From positions 1 to 7,130 of the forward strand of contig CALBSG010000008.1 in assembly GCA_937927675.1 (NCBI GenBank): a stretch of 7,130 bases of DNA. Direction: 5' to 3'. How positions within the stretch are numbered: the first letter of the stretch is position 1; the number at the start of each line of letters is the position of its first letter. Source of the stretch: an uncultured Paracoccaceae bacterium. Its GTDB lineage: Bacteria > Pseudomonadota > Alphaproteobacteria > Rhodobacterales > Rhodobacteraceae. Positions 3,153 through 7,130 of this stretch are shown here, one piece after another. Under the pieces are notes generated by a model that worked only from the letters and a program-made list of their open reading frames with translations, had not been told where the DNA came from and made no database searches. Made by a program: the position numbers and the translations under genes.

Positions 3153-5927
3153 ATGACCCTGACCTTTGCCCAACGGCTGACACGCCAGCCCCTTGCCTTC
3201 GATCCCGCCCCGGCGGCCGAGATTGACAGGTTGTTTGCAGACCTTTCCCCCGATCTGCGCGGCCTCTTGTCGGCCACGGCGGGGTGCAGCCCCTATCTGA
3301 CCGAGTTGATGCAGCGCGAGGCGGACTGGTTGCGCCCGGCCTTGCACAACGCCCCGGAACCCGTTTTTGCCGAGCTGCTCGCGGGCCTTGATGCCATCCC
3401 GACCGACGATCTGTCCCGCGCGCTGCGTGCTGTCAAACGCCAAGCGGCGCTGTTGACCGCGCTGGCCGACCTTGGAGGGGTCTGGTCCACGATGCAGGTC
3501 ACCCAAGCGCTGACCGATCTGGCCGACCGCGCGGTGAATCTGTGCCTCCAGCGGCTGGTCGCCGAAGAGATCCGCCGCGGCAAACTGCCCGGCGCAGTGC
3601 CCGAGGATGCCGAGACTGCAGGTGGCATGTTTGCGCTGGCCATGGGCAAGATGGGGGCGGGGGAGTTGAATTACTCCTCTGACATCGACCTGATCTGCCT
3701 TTTCGATCAGGATCGGTATGGCGACGATTGGCAGGATGCCCGCGCGGCCTTTATCCGCGTGACCCGCAAGATGACCGCGCTTTTGTCGGACACCATGGCG
3801 GGCGGCTATGTGTTCCGCACCGATCTGCGCCTGCGCCCCGATGCCAGCGTGACCCCGGTCTGCCTGTCGATGGCCGCCGCCTATGGCTATTACGAGGCCG
3901 AGGGCCGCACATGGGAACGCGCGGCCTATATCAAGGCCCGGCCCTGCGGTGGTGACCTTGGGGCGGGCGCGCGGTTTCTGACATCTCTGACGCCCTTTGT
4001 CTGGCGCAAACACCTTGATTTTGCAGCGATTCAAGACGCCCATGATATGCGCCTGCGCATCCGCGAACATCGGGGCCTTAATGGGCGGCTGATGGTCGAG
4101 GATCATAACATGAAGCTCGGTCAGGGCGGCATCCGCGAGATTGAGTTTTTCACCCAGACCCGCCAGTTGATCGCCGGGGGCCGCGACCCCTCCTTGCGCG
4201 ACCGGACCACACTTGGCGGTCTTCAGGCGCTGGCCGCAAAAGACTGGGTGCCGCAACCGACTGCAGATGACTTAACCGCGCTTTATCTTGCCCACCGCGA
4301 GGTGGAGCATCGGCTGCAAATGGTTCGCGATGAGCAGACCCATACCATGCCTGCGACGCCCCAAGGGGTGGCCCGCATCGCGGCCTTCTGCGGGCAGTCC
4401 GAACAAGAGTTCCGCCGTGATCTTCTCGACCGTCTGCAAGCCACCGATCGGTTGACCGAGGGCTTTTTCGCACCGGGAGAGGTGGAGGACGGCCCCGAAC
4501 TTTCCGACCACGCCCGCGCCATTGTGGATGGTTGGTCCAGCTATCCCTGCCTGCGCTCTGACCGGGCGCAAGCCATCTTCCGTCGTCTGCGTCCGGTGCT
4601 TTTGAAACGTCTGTCGCGTGCGGCCAACCCTGATGAGGCGCTTGTGGCTCTGGACGGCTTTCTTGCCGGCCTGCCTTCCGGCGTGCAGATCTTTTCGCTG
4701 TTCGAGGCAAACCCCTCGCTGGTCGACCTTATCATCGACATCGCGGCAACCGCGCCCGCACTGGCGCGCTATCTGGCACGCAACGCCCGGGTGCTGGATG
4801 GGGTGATCGGTGGGTCGTTCTTTGCGCCTTGGCCGGGGACGGCGGTGCTGACCGCTGATCTGGCCGCCAAACTCACCGAGGCCCCGGATTACGAACGCAA
4901 ACTCGATGCCGCCCGCGCTTGGATGAAGGAATGGCACTTCCGGATTGGCGTGCATCACCTGCGCGGGTTGATTGACGGGTTCGAGGCCGGGAAATCCTAT
5001 GCTGATCTGGCCGAAGCGGTGATTTCTGCCCTCTGGCCCGCCGTCGCCGCCGAATTTGCGGTGAAGCACGGGGCCATGCCGGGACGCGGCGCGGTGGTCC
5101 TTGGCATGGGCAGTCTTGGGGCAGGGCGGCTGAATGCGGGGTCCGATCTTGACCTTATCCTGATCTATGATGCGGCGGGGGTGGAAACCTCGGGCGGCCC
5201 GCGTCCCTTGGCCGCCCGCGCCTATTACTCGCGGCTGACCCAAGCCATGGTGACTGCCCTGTCCGCCCAAACCGCCGAGGGGCGGCTTTATGAGGTGGAT
5301 GTGCGGCTGCGCCCCTCGGGGCGGCAAGGGCCGGTGGCGACCTCAATCGACAGTTTCCGCAGCTATCAGGAAACCGAGGCCTGGACGTGGGAACACCTTG
5401 CACTGACCCGCGCCCGGGTGCTGGCCGGTGAGGCCAGCCTCGCCGCCGAGGTGGAAGATTTCCGCCGCGCGGTTCTGGCCACCAAGGGGCAGGGCGCCAA
5501 TGTCTTGGCCGATGTGGCCGACATGCGCCGCCGCTTGGCCGAGGCAAAGCCGGGCGGCGGCGGTTGGGATGCCAAATTCGGCCCCGGTCGGTTGATGGAC
5601 ATCGAACTTTTGGCCCAAACGCTCGCCTTGCAGGCGGCCGTGCCGGCCCGTCAGGTCGAACGCCAGATCGCCCTTGGCGCAAAGCGACCCAATATGTCGC
5701 AAGTGGACCAAGCGGCGCTGGTGGATGCCTATAGGCTGTGCTGGCGGCTGCAATGTGCCGCCCGTTTGCTCAGTGACCGCACCACCTCACCCGATGCTTT
5801 GGGGGAAGGGGGCCGGGCTTTTGTCTTGCGTGAATGCGGGGCAACCGCGCCCGAGGCGCTGACAGAGCGGTTGAAGGAAGCGGCGGCCCTTGCCGAACGG
5901 GTCATCGTGGCCCATTTGGACGGGTGA
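3153..5927 (+). CDS. glnE: Bifunctional glutamine synthetase adenylyltransferase/deadenylylase
   Basis: A 924-residue protein, close to the usual 930-990. GlnE attaches AMP to, or removes it from, the conserved tyrosine of each glutamine synthetase subunit, guided by PII and glutamine, so it sets ammonium assimilation in the cytoplasm. Two nucleotidyltransferase domains are visible. The N-terminal deadenylylase domain has GKMGAGELNYSSDIDL (165-180, metal-binding D177 and D179) and RTDLRLRPD (222-230, D224). The C-terminal adenylylase domain has GMGSLGAGRLNAGSDLDL (651-668, D665 and D667) and EVDVRLRPSG (from 714, D716). Both triads are intact, so both activities should be present. MVEDHNMKLGQGGIREIEFF and the later KFGPGRLMDIELLAQ are the matching second motifs of each half. 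The ATG at 3153 has no ribosome binding site. A small gene follows after 4 nt. PII partners are not in the window. Confidence 0.97.
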   Translation: MTLTFAQRLTRQPLAFDPAPAAEIDRLFADLSPDLRGLLSATAGCSPYLTELMQREADWLRPALHNAPEPVFAELLAGLDAIPTDDLSRALRAVKRQAALLTALADLGGVWSTMQVTQALTDLADRAVNLCLQRLVAEEIRRGKLPGAVPEDAETAGGMFALAMGKMGAGELNYSSDIDLICLFDQDRYGDDWQDARAAFIRVTRKMTALLSDTMAGGYVFRTDLRLRPDASVTPVCLSMAAAYGYYEAEGRTWERAAYIKARPCGGDLGAGARFLTSLTPFVWRKHLDFAAIQDAHDMRLRIREHRGLNGRLMVEDHNMKLGQGGIREIEFFTQTRQLIAGGRDPSLRDRTTLGGLQALAAKDWVPQPTADDLTALYLAHREVEHRLQMVRDEQTHTMPATPQGVARIAAFCGQSEQEFRRDLLDRLQATDRLTEGFFAPGEVEDGPELSDHARAIVDGWSSYPCLRSDRAQAIFRRLRPVLLKRLSRAANPDEALVALDGFLAGLPSGVQIFSLFEANPSLVDLIIDIAATAPALARYLARNARVLDGVIGGSFFAPWPGTAVLTADLAAKLTEAPDYERKLDAARAWMKEWHFRIGVHHLRGLIDGFEAGKSYADLAEAVISALWPAVAAEFAVKHGAMPGRGAVVLGMGSLGAGRLNAGSDLDLILIYDAAGVETSGGPRPLAARAYYSRLTQAMVTALSAQTAEGRLYEVDVRLRPSGRQGPVATSIDSFRSYQETEAWTWEHLALTRARVLAGEASLAAEVEDFRRAVLATKGQGANVLADVADMRRRLAEAKPGGGGWDAKFGPGRLMDIELLAQTLALQAAVPARQVERQIALGAKRPNMSQVDQAALVDAYRLCWRLQCAARLLSDRTTSPDALGEGGRAFVLRECGATAPEALTERLKEAAALAERVIVAHLDG

Positions 5928-5931
5928 AGAC

Positions 5932-6216
5932 ATGGGGAGACGCGCGTTGGACCTGAAAGAAGCCGATCCGAAGGGGCTGGTGCGGGAAAGCTACCGGATC
6001 GATGGCATTACCTTGGGGGAATGTCGGTCGATTTTCATGGATTGGGCACTCTCGGTGCCGCTTTCCATCGACACGCCCGACGCGCTGCGCAGTCTGATCG
6101 CGCATTACGGGCCGGACAATGCCGATCACCCGATGACGTCTGTGCTGACCGAGGCGCTGGTCGCCCCGCAGACGCCCCGTCGCCGGGGCGGTCGCATCGG
6201 GCGGGTGGGGGCGTAA
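5932..6216 (+). CDS. Conserved-looking small protein of unknown function downstream of glnE
   Basis: A 94-residue protein starting MGRRALDLKEADPKGLVRES. I do not recognise a named domain. It is cytoplasmic in appearance, with no signal peptide or membrane segment. Two helical segments seem likely (LGECRSIFMDWALSVP, 28-43, and TPDALRSLIAHYG, 48-60), followed by HPMTSVLTEAL (66-76) and a short basic tail, TPRRRGGRIGR. The ATG at 5932 lies 4 nt after the glnE stop, and GGTGA, which includes that stop codon, pairs with the anti-Shine-Dalgarno sequence, so translation may be coupled to glnE. An alternative TTG start at 5947, preceded by GGGGAG at seven bases, would give 89 residues. Codon use matches glnE. 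I believe I have seen similar proteins in other Rhodobacterales, but that is memory, not a search. Confidence 0.75.
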   Translation: MGRRALDLKEADPKGLVRESYRIDGITLGECRSIFMDWALSVPLSIDTPDALRSLIAHYGPDNADHPMTSVLTEALVAPQTPRRRGGRIGRVGA

Positions 6217-6226
6217 GGTTACGCCC
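6209..6226. repeat. Palindrome containing both convergent stop codons
   Basis: GGGCGTAA (6209-6216) and TTACGCCC (6219-6226) are exact reverse complements separated by GG. The TAA of the small plus-strand gene and the TAA of minus-strand eda are mirror images inside it. As RNA it could fold on either strand as a 7-bp stem with a 4-base loop. It lacks a T tract, so it is at best a weak bidirectional terminator. Confidence 0.55.
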
Positions 6227-6875
6227 GAAGCCCGACTTCCCTAATCCCGGCGGCCTCGCGGGCCAAGGTCTCGATCCCGGCCCAATCGCCGCTGACAAGT
6301 TTGTCCTTTGGGCAAACCCAGGATCCGCCAACGCAAAGGATATTGGAAAGCCCCAGATAATCGCGGGCATTCTTCAGGCTGATGCCGCCCGTCGGGCAGA
6401 ATTTCACCTGCGGGATCGGTGAACCGATGGATTTCAGATACGCAGCCCCGCCCGCCTGTTCTGCCGGGAAGAATTTCTGCACCGTATAGCCCTTTTCCAA
6501 AAGCGCCATGATCTCGCTGGCGGTCGCCGCACCGGGCAACAGCGGCAGGTCATATTCGGCGCAGGCGTCCAAAAGCCGCTCCGTCGCGCCGGGAGAGACC
6601 CCAAAAGCCGCCCCCGCCGCCTTGGCCGCCTTGACATCGGCAGGCGTCAACAGGGTGCCGGCGCCCACGACACCGCCCGACACCTCCGACATGGCGCGGA
6701 TGGCATCCAAAGCGCAAGGCGTGCGCAGCGTCACCTCCAGCGCGGGCAAGCCACCCGCGACCAAGGCACGGGCCAAGGGGGTGGCATGGGCCAGATCTTC
6801 GACCACAATCACCGGCACCACGGGGGCCAGACGGCAGATCTCGGCAGCTTTTTGCGATTGTTCGGCGGGGGTCAT
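6219..6875 (-). CDS. eda: 2-dehydro-3-deoxy-phosphogluconate (KDPG) aldolase
   Basis: A 218-residue class I aldolase of the KDPG/KHG family. It splits KDPG into pyruvate and glyceraldehyde-3-phosphate, the last step of the Entner-Doudoroff pathway; the family often also acts on 4-hydroxy-2-oxoglutarate. Visible marks are ALEVTLRTP (45-53, catalytic E47 and R51), VGAGTLLTP (70-78), SPGATERLL (94-102), LLPGAATASEIM (112-123), KFFPAE with the Schiff-base lysine K134, FCPTGGI (159-165, phosphate binding) and GGSW (183-186). Length is normal. The ATG at 6875 is preceded by AGGAG at seven bases; an in-frame start at 6905 would add ten residues with no family similarity. The upstream gene looks like edd, so an edd-eda operon is likely, with a repeat pair in the gap. 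The gene is convergent with the small gene after glnE, with 2 nt between stops. Confidence 0.96.
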   Translation of the reverse strand: MTPAEQSQKAAEICRLAPVVPVIVVEDLAHATPLARALVAGGLPALEVTLRTPCALDAIRAMSEVSGGVVGAGTLLTPADVKAAKAAGAAFGVSPGATERLLDACAEYDLPLLPGAATASEIMALLEKGYTVQKFFPAEQAGGAAYLKSIGSPIPQVKFCPTGGISLKNARDYLGLSNILCVGGSWVCPKDKLVSGDWAGIETLAREAAGIREVGLRA

Positions 6876-6922
6876 CGGCGGGCTCCTGTTCTTTGCCCGG
6901 ATCACGGGCGAGATCGGTGGGG

Positions 6923-6999
6923 GCCTCCGGCGGGACTATTTATACCAAGATGAAGCGCAAAATGGCCTTTATCTTGGTATAAATATCCCCGCCGGAGGC
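6923..6999. repeat. Facing pair of a Rhodobacterales-type intergenic repeat in the edd-eda gap
   Basis: Two 29-base arms, 6923-6951 and 6971-6999, are reverse complements at 27 of 29 positions and are separated by 19 bases. Each arm begins GCCTCCGGCGGG and ends TATTTATACCAAGAT. The two mismatches are adjacent, two bases after the GC block. In RNA on the minus strand this would form a very long stable hairpin between the edd stop and the eda ribosome binding site. I remember similar GCCTCCGGCGGGG-plus-AT-rich sequences scattered between genes in many Rhodobacterales genomes. The arrangement recalls paired REP elements, and it may shield the message from exonucleases or reduce read-through into eda. 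Confidence 0.85.
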
Positions 7000-7029
7000 G
7001 AAGAGTGCGGCAGGGCGCGCGGTTTGAGG

Positions 7030-7079
7030 TCAGACCACCACCGCCGCGCCGGTTTCGGCCGGGCCGACGTTGCGGCGGA
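7030..7079 (-). CDS. edd: Probable phosphogluconate dehydratase, C-terminal end only
   Basis: The last 15 complete codons before a TGA at 7032-7030 read RRNVGPAETGAAVVV. Edd proteins end with a similar stretch, an arginine-containing helix followed by NVGxAExGA and a few hydrophobic residues, and edd is the usual partner directly upstream of eda. Edd dehydrates 6-phosphogluconate to KDPG, the substrate of Eda. The gene is cut by the adapter at 7080, so about 97% is missing. The call rests on a short match plus position, and another gene is possible. Confidence 0.6.
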
Positions 7080-7130
7080 AGATCGGAAGAGCGTCGTGTA
7101 GGGAAAGAGTGTCTTCGCCTGTGTAGATCT
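7080..7130. other. Illumina P5-side adapter with i5 index (not genomic)
   Basis: From 7080 the sequence is the reverse complement of the Illumina P5 adapter: AGATCGGAAGAGC, the rest of the read-1 primer region through GAAAGAGTGT (ending 7112), an 8-base index CTTCGCCT (7113-7120), then GTGTAGATCT, the start of the reverse-complemented P5 flow-cell sequence. The index read the other way is AGGCGAAG, which from memory is TruSeq HT i5 index D505. The final genomic base is 7079. Confidence 0.98.

Noticed and set aside
2592..4256. A 554-codon open frame on the minus strand running from within glnE into the ybaK-like gene.
   Set aside because: Only the part from 3059 downstream matches a family (YbaK). 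The rest is antisense to glnE, has no family similarity and reflects third-position GC bias. The strong GGAGGT before 3059 fixes the real start.
4272..5327. A 351-codon minus-strand open frame inside glnE.
   Set aside because: It is fully antisense to a gene with intact catalytic motifs. Its composition (many Gly, Arg, His, Gln) is typical of shadow frames in GC-rich DNA.
6923..6999. Terminal inverted repeats of a transposable element such as a MITE.
   Set aside because: The interior is only 19 bases, there is no target-site duplication that I can see, and each arm resembles a scattered intergenic repeat rather than a transposon end.
6508..7101. A 197-codon plus-strand open frame opposite eda.
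   Set aside because: It is antisense to eda, crosses the repeat pair, and its last residues (DRKSVV) are encoded by the Illumina adapter.
1..7130. A new defence, mobile or biosynthetic system.
   Set aside because: Every substantial gene belongs to a core metabolic or housekeeping family in an ordinary arrangement. No integrase, transposase, CRISPR repeats, toxin pair, tRNA or att-like duplication was seen.

Overview
The window looks like one complete short Illumina contig from an alphaproteobacterium, most likely a Rhodobacterales (Rhodobacter/Paracoccus-like) genome. Grounds: GC-rich coding sequence, a Bpt-type leucyltransferase and a GlnE that read like Rhodobacter proteins, a DUF2852 protein, and a facing pair of an intergenic repeat typical of this order as I remember it. 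Both ends are not genomic: bases 1-7 are the tail of the Illumina P5-side adapter, and 7080-7130 are the reverse-complemented adapter with an i5 index inside it. The genes cut at the two ends are therefore truncated by the assembly, not by biology.

Layout. (1) 8-450, minus strand: N-terminal 81 residues of the acetolactate synthase large subunit (ilvI/ilvB), preceded by a full transcription-attenuation leader. The leader has a sigma70-like promoter, a 15-residue leader peptide with the run Leu-Val-Val-Ile-Val, competing RNA segments 1/2/3/4, and a strong intrinsic terminator. (2) 583-1804, minus strand: a two-gene unit, bpt (aspartate/glutamate leucyltransferase, N-degron pathway) overlapping a VOC/glyoxalase-fold protein by 8 bp, with its own promoter. 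(3) 1876-2432, minus strand: a one-TM DUF2852 protein with its own terminator and an operator-like inverted repeat upstream. (4) 2592-3059, minus strand: a YbaK/ProX-type aminoacyl-tRNA deacylase. (5) 3153-6216, plus strand: glnE (bifunctional glutamine synthetase adenylyltransferase/deadenylylase), divergent from ybaK and possibly leaderless, followed 4 nt later by a small unknown protein. (6) 6219-7079, minus strand: eda (KDPG aldolase), convergent with the small protein across a palindrome that contains both stop codons, then a 154-nt gap with a facing repeat pair, then what looks like the last codons of edd.

The genes are core metabolism rather than an accessory island: branched-chain amino acid synthesis, nitrogen control, Entner-Doudoroff sugar breakdown, translation quality control and protein turnover. 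I see no phage, transposase, CRISPR, toxin-antitoxin, rRNA or tRNA sequence and no sign of a new multi-gene system. The most informative non-coding signals are the ilv attenuator, the edd-eda repeat pair and the adapter contamination.
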